Shown: positions 1 through 8,651 of the stretch, one piece after another | How positions within the stretch are numbered: position 1 is the stretch's first letter | How the letters are laid out: every line of letters begins with the position of its first letter | Source: UBA7672 sp963738625 | GTDB lineage: Bacteria > Pseudomonadota > Alphaproteobacteria > Caulobacterales > Hyphomonadaceae | Assembly: GCA_963738625.1 (NCBI GenBank) | Contig: CAVTXH010000017.1 | Coordinates: forward strand, 124,001-188,000 | Direction of reading: 5' to 3' | DNA length: 64,000 nucleotides | Translations under genes and position numbers: made by a program | Notes under the pieces: model-generated | Told to the model about the DNA's origin: nothing | What the model saw: the letters and a program-made list of their open reading frames with translations, nothing else | Databases searched by the model: none

Positions 1-1
1 A

Positions 2-457
2 GCGCTGGCGGATGCCGCCGAGAAGGTGGTCGCCTGCCAGGTGTGCGGAAACTTCGACACCGTGAACCCATGTTCCGTCTGCTCTGCTCCCGGCCGCGAT
101 GCGTCGGTCATCTGCGCGGTGGAGGAGGTCGGGGACCTGTGGGCGATGGAGCGTTCGGGCGTCTTCCGGGGCCGATACCATGTCGTCGGAGGCACGCTTT
201 CGGCGCTCGACGGGGTCGGGCCAGATCAGCTTAACATCTCCAGCCTGGTGGCGCGCGCGGCTGGCGGAGATGTTCGCGAAGTCATCCTCGCCCTGAATGC
301 GACGGTGGACGGTCAGACCACGGTTCATTACATCACGGATCGTCTGGCGCATCTGCCGGTGAAGGTGACGCGCCTGGCCCACGGCGTGCCTGTAGGTGGG
401 GAATTGGACCATCTAGACGATGGCACGATCGCCGCGGCAATGGCGTCGCGACGGTAA
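2..457 (+). CDS. recR: Recombination mediator RecR, C-terminal part
   Basis: This is the last 151 codons of recR; the start lies before the window. RecR acts with RecF/RecO in loading RecA at single-strand gaps. The visible part begins just before the zinc finger (CQVCG, then CSVC about 12 residues on). The Toprim domain follows (VEEVGDLWAMERSG), and the ending GTLSALDGVGPDQL then GGELDHLDDGTIAAA is typical of RecR C-termini. Only about 50 N-terminal residues are missing compared with the usual ~200. The family is sure; only the 5' end is unseen. Confidence 0.95.
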   Translation, partial: ALADAAEKVVACQVCGNFDTVNPCSVCSAPGRDASVICAVEEVGDLWAMERSGVFRGRYHVVGGTLSALDGVGPDQLNISSLVARAAGGDVREVILALNATVDGQTTVHYITDRLAHLPVKVTRLAHGVPVGGELDHLDDGTIAAAMASRR

Positions 458-475
458 GATGCGGATAGGCGTCCC

Positions 476-739
476 ATGGTGAAACGCAGTGATGTCCCGG
501 TTCTGTTGACGGTGGCCGCCATTGGCGTCGGCGTAGGCATTGGCATGTGGCTCATGCGGGACAAGATTCGCACCGCCGCCAAGTCCGCCGTGAAGGCTGT
601 CGAGCCCACGGCCAGGCGCCTGGGGCGGAATCCGCTCGACGTGTTCTCGACCGACCTGCCCGACGATGCGTTCGAAGGCGTCGCCAACTACCCGCACATG
701 CCGGACGGCTGGCGACCCAAGCGTGGCTTGCGGGACTGA
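476..739 (+). CDS. Small single-pass membrane protein, unknown function
   Basis: An 87-residue protein starting 18 bases after recR. Residues 8-27 form a hydrophobic segment rich in Val, Ile and Gly, followed by a basic stretch (RDKIRTAAKSAVKAV) and a soluble tail ending in HMPDGWRPKRGLRD. This looks like an N-terminal anchor with a short cytoplasmic or periplasmic tail. I do not recognise the family. Codon use matches the neighbours and the position behind recR suggests cotranscription, so I take it as real. Confidence 0.6.
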   Translation: MVKRSDVPVLLTVAAIGVGVGIGMWLMRDKIRTAAKSAVKAVEPTARRLGRNPLDVFSTDLPDDAFEGVANYPHMPDGWRPKRGLRD

Positions 740-816
740 TCGCGGCGCCGGACTCGCCGCTGCTCCACCGAACGCCATTTTCCTGTATGCTCGGCGACAT
801 CCAGGAGGAGGCGGCG

Positions 817-987
817 ATGCCAAGAGGCCTATATCGGGACAGCGGCGGCTGGATCCAAGTCAGCTATGACGAGCGGTTCCAGATGGCAATGCACCGGACC
901 GACTATGAGGATCACGGCTACAAGCCGAGGTTCGAGATGCTTCCCACCAAGCCAAAGTTCGAAAAGAAGAGCCATCCGAAGCACTGA
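817..987 (+). CDS. Small basic protein of 56 residues, unknown function
   Basis: The start ATG at 817 is preceded by a strong ribosome-binding site (AGGAGG at 803-808), which decides it over longer in-frame readings upstream. The 56-residue product begins MPRGLYRDSGGW and ends in a lysine/histidine-rich tail (KPKFEKKSHPKH). There is no membrane segment or signal peptide. I do not recognise the family. The clean Shine-Dalgarno and the isolated position between two gaps support a real small gene. Confidence 0.55.
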   Translation: MPRGLYRDSGGWIQVSYDERFQMAMHRTDYEDHGYKPRFEMLPTKPKFEKKSHPKH

Positions 988-1110
988 GAGTCTTTGGGAC
1001 GACTGCATCGCGCGCCTGTAGGCGCTGCCTATTCGCCCGCCAGCCAGAATCACGTGACCTTCCGGCGCCAATCGGTTGCCGGGAACAAATAAAGAACTTA
1101 TGGTCACGCC

Positions 1111-2496
1111 ATGACAATCGACAACCTCCACATCGTTTTGCTGATCATGGCCATCGGCGCGTCCGCCGCGGCGCTGTGGCTAGGCCTGAAAGGCAAGCCG
1201 GACACTGCTGGGCTTACCGCCGAACTGGCGCGGGAGCGCGAGGAGCGGGCGACGATGAAGGTCGAGCGCGACCAGCAGCGAGCGCGCGCCGAGACGGCTG
1301 AACGCAGGCTCGATGCGCAGAACGCGACCATGGCCGAGCGCGACGCCAGCATGATGCGCGAGCGCGAACAGCTCGCAAAGATGCAGGCCGAAAGTGAGGC
1401 GCGGTTCAAATCGCTGGCCGACGCTGCACTCCTCAAGTCGCAGCAGCAGTTCGTCCAGATCGCAGACGAAACGCTGAAGAAGCACCAAGCCGGGGCATCC
1501 GGCGAACTCGGCAAGATGCTGAAGCCGATCCAGGAGACGTTTGGCCAGTTCCGGGAGAAGGTCGAGGCGATCCAGAAAGTCAGCGCCGAGGACCGCGCCA
1601 AGCTGGAAGAGCAGATCAAGCTCGTCGGCAAGAGCGTCAACGAGACACGCGACGCAGCGAGCAAGCTGACCGGGGCGCTAACGGCGCCGCGCTCGGGCGG
1701 GCGCTGGGGCGAGGATACGCTGCGCAACGTGCTCGAGATGGCGGGGCTGTCGCCCTACGCCGATTTCACCGAGCAGACGTCGAATGATACCGACAAGGGC
1801 CGGCAGCGGCCGGACTGCATCATCCGAATGCCGGGCGGGCGCGAGCTGGTGATCGATTCCAAGCTGTCGCTTGAAGACTATCTGTCAGCCACCGACCAGA
1901 CCGACCCCGGATTGCGGCGCCAGAAAATGACGGCTCATGCGGCGCGGGTGCGCACGCACGTGCAGTCGCTGACGCGCAAGGAATACTGGAAGGACTTCTC
2001 CGAGCGGGTCGACTTCGTCGCGATGTTCATTCCGGTGGAGAGCTCCTACGTGGCGGCTTTGGAGCATGACCGGGATATCTTCGATTTTGCGGCCAAGAAC
2101 AACGTGATCATCGTGACGCCAGCGACGCTACTCGGGCTGGCGAAGGCCGTGGCCTATGGCTGGCGCCAGGAGCAGATGGCCAAGAACGCCGAGCAGGCGA
2201 AGAAGCTGGGCCAGGAACTCTACGATCGCATGACCAAGTTCACCGAGCATATGAGCCGCGTCGGCGGCGGGCTCGGCAATGCGGTGAAGGCCTACAACGA
2301 CATGGTGGGCTCGCTGGAAAGCCGCGTGCTGCCAGCCACCCGGAAGCTGGAAGAGCTGCAGTTCGCCGACCCCAGCAAGCCCATCGAAGAGCCGCAGCAG
2401 GTGGAGGTGGCGCCTCGCCAGCTGACACTGCTGGACAGCCTGCCATCGGAAGCAGAACGCGCGCTGCCGGCGCCGCGCGGTAAGGCCAAGGTCTAA
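1111..2496 (+). CDS. rmuC: RmuC family DNA recombination protein
   Basis: A 461-residue RmuC homologue. RmuC proteins are predicted nuclease-fold proteins that limit recombination at inverted repeats. Residues 5-25 form a membrane anchor (ITLLIMAIGASAAALWLGL-like), about 30-150 a long charged coiled coil, and about 190-410 the RmuC domain with GRWGEDTLRNVLEMAGL, PDCIIRMPGGRELVIDSKLSLEDY split by a few residues, and VDFVAMFIPVESSYVAAL. Length agrees with the family. It stands alone, 85 bases before def, on the same strand. Confidence 0.93.
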   Translation: MTIDNLHIVLLIMAIGASAAALWLGLKGKPDTAGLTAELAREREERATMKVERDQQRARAETAERRLDAQNATMAERDASMMREREQLAKMQAESEARFKSLADAALLKSQQQFVQIADETLKKHQAGASGELGKMLKPIQETFGQFREKVEAIQKVSAEDRAKLEEQIKLVGKSVNETRDAASKLTGALTAPRSGGRWGEDTLRNVLEMAGLSPYADFTEQTSNDTDKGRQRPDCIIRMPGGRELVIDSKLSLEDYLSATDQTDPGLRRQKMTAHAARVRTHVQSLTRKEYWKDFSERVDFVAMFIPVESSYVAALEHDRDIFDFAAKNNVIIVTPATLLGLAKAVAYGWRQEQMAKNAEQAKKLGQELYDRMTKFTEHMSRVGGGLGNAVKAYNDMVGSLESRVLPATRKLEELQFADPSKPIEEPQQVEVAPRQLTLLDSLPSEAERALPAPRGKAKV

Positions 2497-2581
2497 CGGG
2501 CGGGCGCGCAAACCCCGGATTCAGCCCGTCTGACGGTTGCGTTCACTTGACGTTCGACGCTTCGCTTCATAGCTAGCCGTT

Positions 2582-3097
2582 ATGGCAATTCGTCCCATCC
2601 TCACCGTCCCGGACCCTGTTCTCAAACAGGTTTCCAAGCGCGTAGACGCCGTCACCGACGAGACGCGCGCGCTGATGGACGACATGCTGGAGACGATGTA
2701 CGCGGCGCCCGGCATCGGCTTGGCGGCCGTGCAGGTCGGCGTGCCTATCTGCGTAATCGTGATGGATCTCGCCAAGGAAGATGAGAAGCCGGCGCCGCGG
2801 TACTTCGTGAACCCGGAAATCCTCGAGACGATCGAGGAGACCCAAACCTACGAGGAAGGCTGCCTGTCGGTGCCCGACTTCTTCGACGAGGTCGAGCGGC
2901 CCAAGCGCGTGAAGCTGAAATACCTCGGCTATGACGGCAAGGAAGTCGTCGAATGGGCCGAGGGCATGTACGCGGTGTGCATCCAGCATGAGATGGACCA
3001 CTTGCAGGGCACGCTGTTCATCGACCATCTGTCCCGGTTGAAGCGCAACTTCGCCATCAACAAGGTGAAGAAGGCCAAGAAAGCCGCTGCGGCCTAA
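2582..3097 (+). CDS. def: Peptide deformylase
   Basis: A 171-residue deformylase, the metalloenzyme that removes the N-formyl group from nascent proteins. All three family motifs are intact: GIGLAAVQVG at 44-53 (motif 1), EGCLSVP at 92-98 with metal ligand Cys94 (motif 2) and QHEMDH at 135-140 with metal ligands His136 and His140 and catalytic Glu137 (motif 3). The C-terminus is lysine-rich (NKVKKAKKAAAA). No fmt gene follows, unlike the common def-fmt pair. Confidence 0.97.
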   Translation: MAIRPILTVPDPVLKQVSKRVDAVTDETRALMDDMLETMYAAPGIGLAAVQVGVPICVIVMDLAKEDEKPAPRYFVNPEILETIEETQTYEEGCLSVPDFFDEVERPKRVKLKYLGYDGKEVVEWAEGMYAVCIQHEMDHLQGTLFIDHLSRLKRNFAINKVKKAKKAAAA

Positions 3098-3179
3098 GCA
3101 GCTTTTCCAGAAACCGCTTCCGATATCCCGCTCGCTTTGTATACAAGCCGGGCGGCTGTTGCGTGAGGCGGGGAGTCTC

Positions 3180-4658
3180 TTGAAGGCTAGGCTGATCCGC
3201 TTCCTGTTCGCACTGCATCGCTGGTCAGGCGTCTTTCTCGGCCTGCTCATGCTGCTGTGGTGCCTGTCCGGCCTTGTGATGATCTGGTGGCCCTATCCGT
3301 CCACAACGCTGGGCGACCGCGACTATCGCGTCGAAGGCCTGGCGCCGATCGCGTTGCCCGATCAGATCACGCTTCCCAGAATTCCGGCCAGCGCGACACT
3401 CTCCGCCGCGCAGGTGGAAATGCTCGCCGATCGCCCGGTGATCACGCTTGCCTGGCTGGCAGGCGAGAGCAGCGGTCGCGGCCTGTTTGATCTTTCGACC
3501 GCGCAGAAGATCGAAGAAGTCAGTGAAGCCGAAGCGCTCGGGGTCGCCAAGACCTACATCGTGCGCCACCGCATCGCCGGTGAACCATCGATAAAGGCTC
3601 GAAAGGAGCGCGACGAATTCAGCGTCGGCATGCGCGGCGGTCCGTTCTGGCACGTCGGACTCAACGACCCGGAAGATACTACCCTCTACATCTCGTCCAA
3701 GACAGGGGATGTCCGCCAGCGCACGACAGCTTCGCTCCGCTTCTGGACCTGGATAGGCGCAATCCCGCACTGGCTCTACTTCAGCGAGCTTCGCAAGGAC
3801 GGGAAGCTCTGGGGCAACGTAGTCATTTACACTTCGCTCGCCGGCAGCTTTCTTACCGCGCTGGGTCTCTTTGTCGGCATCCGCCAGTTCCGCCGCCGCC
3901 GCTCCACCGGCAGGCTCGCCTCGCCCTATCGCGGCGCGAAGTTCTGGCACCACATGCTGGGCCTCGTCTTCGGCGTGCTTGTGCTGACCTGGGTGTTCTC
4001 CGGCTTTACCTCGATGCAGCCCTGGGGTTGGCTCGAATCGAACGAGGAGACCGGTAGGGCGGTCGGCCGCCTGAGCGGCGAGCCTGTCACATGGGAAGAG
4101 GCGCGCCCCGCGCTTGAAGCCCAACTGGCGACCTTGCGCAGCGAACAGCGCGGTGTCGCGCTCATCGGCTTCTCGCAATCAGATGGCCAACCTAACTTCC
4201 TGTGGCGGCTGGCCGACGGCGCGCGCGCGCGTTTCGGCCCGGACGGCGCGCCGGCGCCGTTCGACGATGCAGACCGCGACCGGGCGGCGGAGCTTCTGGC
4301 CGGCGAGGGCGCAACGGCCAAAACCGACCTGCTGACGTCGGGCGACGAATACTACTACCCGGGCGCGTCATCGTCAGACCTGCCAATCCTGCGCGTTACC
4401 GTGCCGGACGCGCGCAACACGCGCTTCTATCTCGATCCTGTCTCGGGGGACGTAAGGTTCGCCGCCGATCCCGGCGCGCGCGATTTCCGCTGGTGGCACA
4501 TGGCGCCGCATCGGCTCGATTTCATCGGTTCGCCGCTGCGTGAGATTGTCGTCGTATTGCTGATGCTTGGCGTCACAGCGGTGTGCGCGCTCGGCGCCTG
4601 GATGGGCCTCAGGAAGCTTGCCCGCGGGGGCAAGCTCGACAATACGCCAATCGACTAG
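3180..4658 (+). CDS. PepSY-associated membrane protein (PiuB-like)
   Basis: A protein of about 492 residues with four membrane segments in the PepSY_TM arrangement: near the N-terminus (HRWSGVFLGLLMLLWCL), two in the middle (about 210-235 and 262-285) and one near the C-terminus (REIVVVLLMLGVTAVCALG). Large periplasmic PepSY-like regions lie between them. Such proteins are often linked to siderophore or iron-reduction systems, but no such gene is next to it. I prefer the TTG at 3180 (GGGGAG five bases ahead) over the in-frame TTG at 3159. The function is not established. Confidence 0.8.
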   Translation: MKARLIRFLFALHRWSGVFLGLLMLLWCLSGLVMIWWPYPSTTLGDRDYRVEGLAPIALPDQITLPRIPASATLSAAQVEMLADRPVITLAWLAGESSGRGLFDLSTAQKIEEVSEAEALGVAKTYIVRHRIAGEPSIKARKERDEFSVGMRGGPFWHVGLNDPEDTTLYISSKTGDVRQRTTASLRFWTWIGAIPHWLYFSELRKDGKLWGNVVIYTSLAGSFLTALGLFVGIRQFRRRRSTGRLASPYRGAKFWHHMLGLVFGVLVLTWVFSGFTSMQPWGWLESNEETGRAVGRLSGEPVTWEEARPALEAQLATLRSEQRGVALIGFSQSDGQPNFLWRLADGARARFGPDGAPAPFDDADRDRAAELLAGEGATAKTDLLTSGDEYYYPGASSSDLPILRVTVPDARNTRFYLDPVSGDVRFAADPGARDFRWWHMAPHRLDFIGSPLREIVVVLLMLGVTAVCALGAWMGLRKLARGGKLDNTPID

Positions 4659-4667
4659 CCGTTCAGA

Positions 4668-5402
4668 TCAGAACGGCGCGACTTGCTGGTAGACGCGCGC
4701 GCCATAGCGGTCGCGCTGTACCTGGCTGATGTCGCCGCGGCCGCCATAAGAGATCCGCGCTTCGGCTATCTTCGTGTGGTCGATCGTGTTGTCGGCTGCG
4801 ATGTCTTCCGGCCGGATAACGCCCGAAACCAGAAGTTCGCGCAGTTCGTGGTTGATGCGCACTTCCTGGCTGCCGCCGATCACGAGGTTGCCGTTGGGCA
4901 GTTTGTCGGTGATCACCGCCGCAACCGTGAGGCTTACCGATTCCTGGCGATTGACGGAGCCCGATCCGTTCGATGCGGAATTCGAATCGAAACCGATGGC
5001 GGGATCAAGCGAAGGCGCGCCCGGCAACGCCTTCTGCAGGTTGGCCTCGAAGCCGAGCAGCGCCTGGATGCCGGATTCCTCCGAGGTTGAGCGGCTGCGC
5101 TGGGTCGAGTTGTTCACCTGCGCCGAGTCCGCGATCTCGATATTGACTGTCAGGATGTCGCCGATGTTGGTTGCCCGCTGGTCGCCAAAGAACGAACGCG
5201 CGCCCGTGCGCCAAAGCGAGTTCGGCCCGGCAGGCTCGGTGTTCGGCGCGGGCAGGGGCATAGACACCCGGCTGCCGCCGGCGAGTGTCGCCGGGTTGGA
5301 AATTGGCGTGAGTTGAGGTGAGGCGATCGCATCGGAGAGCCCGGCGCATCCGCCGAGCATCAGAGCCGCGAGGCCCGCGCCAGCCTTGAGCGTGTCTTTC
5401 AT
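4668..5402 (-). CDS. flgH: Flagellar L-ring protein FlgH
   Basis: A 244-residue outer-membrane lipoprotein that forms the flagellar L-ring. The N-terminus is a lipoprotein signal (MKDTLKAGAGLAALMLGGC, acylated Cys19). Family hallmarks follow: SLWRTGARSFFGDQRATNIGD, LTVNIEIADSAQVNNST, LPNGNLVIGGSQEVRINHE, and GVIRPEDIAADNTI with ARISYGGRGDISQVQ at the end. Last gene of the leftward flgF-flgG-flgA-flgH operon, 9 bases after flgA. It converges on the PepSY gene with only 9 bases between them. Confidence 0.97.
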   Translation of the reverse strand: MKDTLKAGAGLAALMLGGCAGLSDAIASPQLTPISNPATLAGGSRVSMPLPAPNTEPAGPNSLWRTGARSFFGDQRATNIGDILTVNIEIADSAQVNNSTQRSRSTSEESGIQALLGFEANLQKALPGAPSLDPAIGFDSNSASNGSGSVNRQESVSLTVAAVITDKLPNGNLVIGGSQEVRINHELRELLVSGVIRPEDIAADNTIDHTKIAEARISYGGRGDISQVQRDRYGARVYQQVAPF

Positions 5403-5411
5403 CGGCGTCTC

Positions 5412-6143
5412 CTATCGATTCGCTACACGCGCCTCGCCATCGGCCTCGGCCACGGCGTCGATCATGCGTTTGGAAAAGGTGTTCAGCACGCGGACGCTCT
5501 CGCCCTTGCCGGCGTCGCTCTGCGCTTGTCCGTCAACCACGAGCCTGAGCCCTGGCGACGCGTAGACCAGCTTCACCGGCTCGCCCTTGCGGATCAGGGC
5601 CGGCGTCTTGAGGTCGCTTGTCTGGATCGGCTGGCCCGCTTTGAGCCCGCGCCTCGTTTCCATACCAAGGACGAGGTCGATGTCGGTCGCGTGGTTGCGT
5701 CCGGTGCGTGTGCTGGCTGCATCGGCCCATTCGACATCGGCGTCGCCTATGCGCTGCCCCCGCGCAACATCGCGGACGAGCACAAGCACTTCGACGGGTG
5801 TCGAGGATTGTCCGCCTGCGACTGGAGCTGGATTGGCTGGCCGCGCAATGTTCGCCTGTTTCGCAGCCGGCGCCGAGCCAACCGAGCGCGTCACCCAGAT
5901 CGGCTGGTCGAGCGGCAGGGCGAGGAGCACGCCAGAACGTTTGGCGACCGATGTCAGAAAGACCGGATCGAGCGCAAGCTTTTCGCCGGGAGGCGGGGCG
6001 GGGCCGATGAGGATGGCCGCGGCATCGCCGGTCACCGGGGCGACGTCGCCGAGTGAGATCCACTCGCCTTTCACGACGACCTGCGCGCTCGCAAGAGGAT
6101 TGAGAGAAAAGGCGACAGCTAGGGCAAGGGCCGTGCGGATCAT
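5412..6143 (-). CDS. flgA: Flagellar P-ring assembly chaperone FlgA
   Basis: A 243-residue periplasmic protein needed for P-ring (FlgI) assembly. Residues 1-20 are a signal peptide ending LASAQ. The middle is variable; the C-terminal half is an SAF domain (VLVRDVARGQRIGDADVEW, RRGLKAGQPIQTSDL) followed by the conserved end (RKGEPVKLVYASPGLRL, GKGESVRVLNTFSKRMIDAV). It sits between flgG (5-base gap) and flgH (9-base gap) in one operon. Confidence 0.94.
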   Translation of the reverse strand: MIRTALALAVAFSLNPLASAQVVVKGEWISLGDVAPVTGDAAAILIGPAPPPGEKLALDPVFLTSVAKRSGVLLALPLDQPIWVTRSVGSAPAAKQANIARPANPAPVAGGQSSTPVEVLVLVRDVARGQRIGDADVEWADAASTRTGRNHATDIDLVLGMETRRGLKAGQPIQTSDLKTPALIRKGEPVKLVYASPGLRLVVDGQAQSDAGKGESVRVLNTFSKRMIDAVAEADGEARVANR

Positions 6144-6148
6144 CTGTC

Positions 6149-6934
6149 TTACCGGAGGTTGCTGGCGGAGCGCAGCATCTCGTCCGTCGTGGTGATGACT
6201 TTGGAGTTCATCTCGTAGGCGCGCTGCGCCGTGATCAGAGCAGAGATTTCGGTGACCGCATTGACATTCGAGGTCTCAAGAAAGCCCTGCTGGATCGTGC
6301 CGAAGCCCACCGAGCCCGGTTGGCCGCGGTTGGCTGCTCCGGATGCAGGCGTTTCGAGGAACAGGTTGTCGCCGATGGCTTCGAGGCCCGCCGGGTTCAC
6401 GAAGCGGGCCAGTTCGAACGCGCCGACATCCTGCGGGGCGCTGCCATCCGGCATAATTGCCTGCACGACGCCTTCGCGGTTGATCGAAACGCCCAGCGCC
6501 TCTTGCGGGACCGAAATGCCGGGAGCGACGATAAAGCCGTCTTCGGTGACGATCTGCCCATCGGGGGAAAGCGAGAAGTTGCCAGCGCGCGTGTAGGCGT
6601 CCCGGCCGTCCGGCATCTGGACGATGTAATAGCCCTCGCCCTGGATCGCGACATCGTAGGCGTTGGTCGACTGGATAATGCCGCCCTGTTCGGTGACGCG
6701 ATAGACGGACCCTGCCTTCACGCCGACGCCGACTTGCACGCCGGTCGGGACGATAGTGCCGGCGTCAGATGACGTGACTCCCATCCGTTCAACGTTCTGG
6801 TAGAGCAGATCCTGGAATTCGGCGCGCTGGCGCTTGAAGCCCGTCGTGTTCATGTTCGCGATGTTGTTCGCGATCACCTCGACGTTGAGCTGCTGGGCCT
6901 GCATGCCCGTGGCGGCGGTATTGAGAGCGCGCAT
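6149..6934 (-). CDS. flgG: Flagellar distal rod protein FlgG
   Basis: A 261-residue rod protein of the usual length. The N-terminus has the rod/hook helix motif (MRALNTAATGMQAQQLNVEV, then NNIANMNTTGFKRQRAEFQD), the middle has the core flagellar domain (EGYYIVQMPDGRDAYTRAGN) and the C-terminus is SNVNAVTEISALITAQRAYE. FlgG forms the distal rod below the hook. It lies 19 bases downstream of flgF with a purine-rich Shine-Dalgarno (GGAGG) before the start. Confidence 0.98.
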   Translation of the reverse strand: MRALNTAATGMQAQQLNVEVIANNIANMNTTGFKRQRAEFQDLLYQNVERMGVTSSDAGTIVPTGVQVGVGVKAGSVYRVTEQGGIIQSTNAYDVAIQGEGYYIVQMPDGRDAYTRAGNFSLSPDGQIVTEDGFIVAPGISVPQEALGVSINREGVVQAIMPDGSAPQDVGAFELARFVNPAGLEAIGDNLFLETPASGAANRGQPGSVGFGTIQQGFLETSNVNAVTEISALITAQRAYEMNSKVITTTDEMLRSASNLR

Positions 6935-6953
6935 TTAACTTGCCTCCTGGGCG

Positions 6954-7685
6954 TTATCCGACACGGGCCAGCTTATCGATAGAAGCGCCCCTAAGTTCAT
7001 CCGATTGTGAGATCATCTTGCTCACAGCCTGATAGGCGCGGCTGATCTCGATCATCTGCGTTAGTTCGGATACCGCATTGACGTTCGAGCCTTCGATGAA
7101 GCCTGGCGCAATGTGGCTGTTCTCCGGCGCGCGCGACGTCTCGCCTGTCGAGCGCCAGAGATTGTTGCCGATCTTTTCGAGCGCGGCGGGCGTGGCGAAG
7201 GCGACCGTACGGAAGGTCGCCAACTGAGCGTTGTTCTGGGTCAGCGTGCCTTCACGCGAGATCGAAAATTCGCCAGCATTAGGGTCGACAGTGATCGCTC
7301 CGCTGTTGCCCAGCACCGGATCGCCATTGCGGGTCACGACGCGGCCCTGATCGTCCAGAGTGAAGCGGCCATCACGCGTGTAGGCTTCGCCGGCCGCCGT
7401 CTGGATGACAAAAAAGCCTTCGCCTTCAATCGCGAGATCCAGCGCATTGCCTGTCTGCTCCAGCGGCCCGGCCGAAAAATCGCGTTGAAGCATCCACGCA
7501 TCGACGAAAGAGATGTCGGTAGGCGTGTCGTGCGCCGCCGCCGGGCGCTCAGACAATTCGCGCGTCACCAGCCGTTCGGTCTTGAAACCGGCCGTCGTCA
7601 TGTTCGCAAGGTTATTGGCGGTCATGTCCATCCGTTGCCGCAGCACCTGCTGCGCGGACAGGCCGACCATGAAGGAGTTGTCCAT
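6954..7685 (-). CDS. flgF: Flagellar proximal rod protein FlgF
   Basis: A 243-residue rod protein, first gene of the leftward operon flgF-G-A-H. It shows the shared rod/hook motifs: LSAQQVLRQRMDMTANNLAN with MTTAGFKTER near the N-terminus, EGEGFFVIQTAAGEAYTRDG in the core and EGSNVNAVSELTQMIEISRA at the C-terminus. The QQVLRQRMDMTANN form and the position before flgG point to FlgF rather than FlgG. It is divergent from fliL across a 266-base spacer that must hold both promoters. Confidence 0.95.
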   Translation of the reverse strand: MDNSFMVGLSAQQVLRQRMDMTANNLANMTTAGFKTERLVTRELSERPAAAHDTPTDISFVDAWMLQRDFSAGPLEQTGNALDLAIEGEGFFVIQTAAGEAYTRDGRFTLDDQGRVVTRNGDPVLGNSGAITVDPNAGEFSISREGTLTQNNAQLATFRTVAFATPAALEKIGNNLWRSTGETSRAPENSHIAPGFIEGSNVNAVSELTQMIEISRAYQAVSKMISQSDELRGASIDKLARVG

Positions 7686-7874
7686 AGGCCGCCGTTTGTC
7701 CCCGAGACGCGCGCTTTGTCGCGATCAGGGCCAGGCTGTCCCGCGCCCGCGTTTTCTGCGGCAGGCGCATGAATTTGTCGGCTCATCATGGGCGTGGGCG
7801 GTTAACGGGGTATTGCCAGGCCGGACCCCGCGGCAGCGTCTACCCGGCAGCTTTTGCCCATCATCCACCAATCC

Positions 7875-7882
7875 TTAACCAT
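7875..7882 (+). promoter_or_regulatory. Possible CtrA half-site before fliL
   Basis: TTAACCAT lies 70 bases upstream of the fliL start, inside the flgF-fliL spacer. This octamer resembles one of the CtrA site forms in Caulobacterales, where early flagellar operons are CtrA-controlled. There is no second TTAA at the proper N7 spacing, so it is a half-site at best. I saw no convincing sigma-54 (GG-N10-GC) element in this spacer. Confidence 0.3.
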
Positions 7883-7951
7883 AGACGGCGGAATTTGCCG
7901 GGCGCCCCGAATGATCGGGGCGGAACAGATTCTCGTTCCCCGAGGGGCGTC

Positions 7952-8641
7952 ATGGCCAAGAAGGACAAGGCGAAAAAGCCCGAAGACCCAGAGGCTGAAG
8001 AGCCTGCGGTCGAGGGCGAGGAAGGCGCAGTTGCGCCCAAGAAGAAGATGGCCGGCAAGACGCTGGTGCTCTTCATCGTCCTTCCCGCCGTGATCGTGCT
8101 GGGCGGCGGGGGAGCTGCGGCAATGATGCTGCTCGGCGGCGGCAAGAAGACTGAAGTCGCGGATGCGGCCCATGGCGGGGAAGGCGAGCACAAGAAGGAA
8201 AAGCCCGACAAGAAGCCGGAGAAGAAAGAAGACCATGGCGCCAGCGGCGGTGGCGGCGAGCATGCGGCGGCCGGCGGCGCCGAAGGCGCGGCGGCGGATG
8301 TCGGCGCTCTCACCGTCGGTGAGGATGGCGAGCCATCCTACTACGCATTGCCGAAGATGATCGTGAACCTCGCAGGTTCCGGCAATCAGTCACAGCTTCT
8401 GGAACTCGTACTCACACTCGAGGCTTCGGATGCCAGCGCATTTGATTCGGTGCCGACGGAAATGCCGCGGCTGAGAGATGCGTTCCAGTCCTTCCTGCGT
8501 GAGCTGCGCGTGGAAGATATCAACGGTTCGGCGGGCTCTTATCGGCTCCGCATCGAGCTTCTGAAGCGGTTCAACATCGTGATGGCGCCGGCCAAAGCAG
8601 ACGCCGTGTTGATCGAAAGCTTTCTCGTGATGCAGCAGTAG
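7952..8641 (+). CDS. fliL: Flagellar stator-associated protein FliL
   Basis: A 229-residue inner-membrane protein that sits around the stator and affects torque. The start ATG at 7952 follows GAGGGGCG; longer in-frame readings upstream lack FliL similarity. Residues 1-35 are charged cytoplasmic, about 36-60 the membrane helix (LVLFIVLPAVIVLGGGG), about 65-120 a Lys/Glu/Gly/Ala-rich low-complexity linker, then the conserved periplasmic domain (YYALPKMIVNLAGSG, LELVLTLEASD, RLRIELLKRFN). First gene of the rightward fliL-fliM operon. Confidence 0.93.
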   Translation: MAKKDKAKKPEDPEAEEPAVEGEEGAVAPKKKMAGKTLVLFIVLPAVIVLGGGGAAAMMLLGGGKKTEVADAAHGGEGEHKKEKPDKKPEKKEDHGASGGGGEHAAAGGAEGAAADVGALTVGEDGEPSYYALPKMIVNLAGSGNQSQLLELVLTLEASDASAFDSVPTEMPRLRDAFQSFLRELRVEDINGSAGSYRLRIELLKRFNIVMAPAKADAVLIESFLVMQQ

Positions 8642-8651
8642 GGTCAGCCAG

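Noticed and set aside
7686..7951. Sigma-54 promoter in the flgF-fliL spacer
   Set aside because: Several GG...GC pairs were found, but none has the ten-base spacing of a -24/-12 element.
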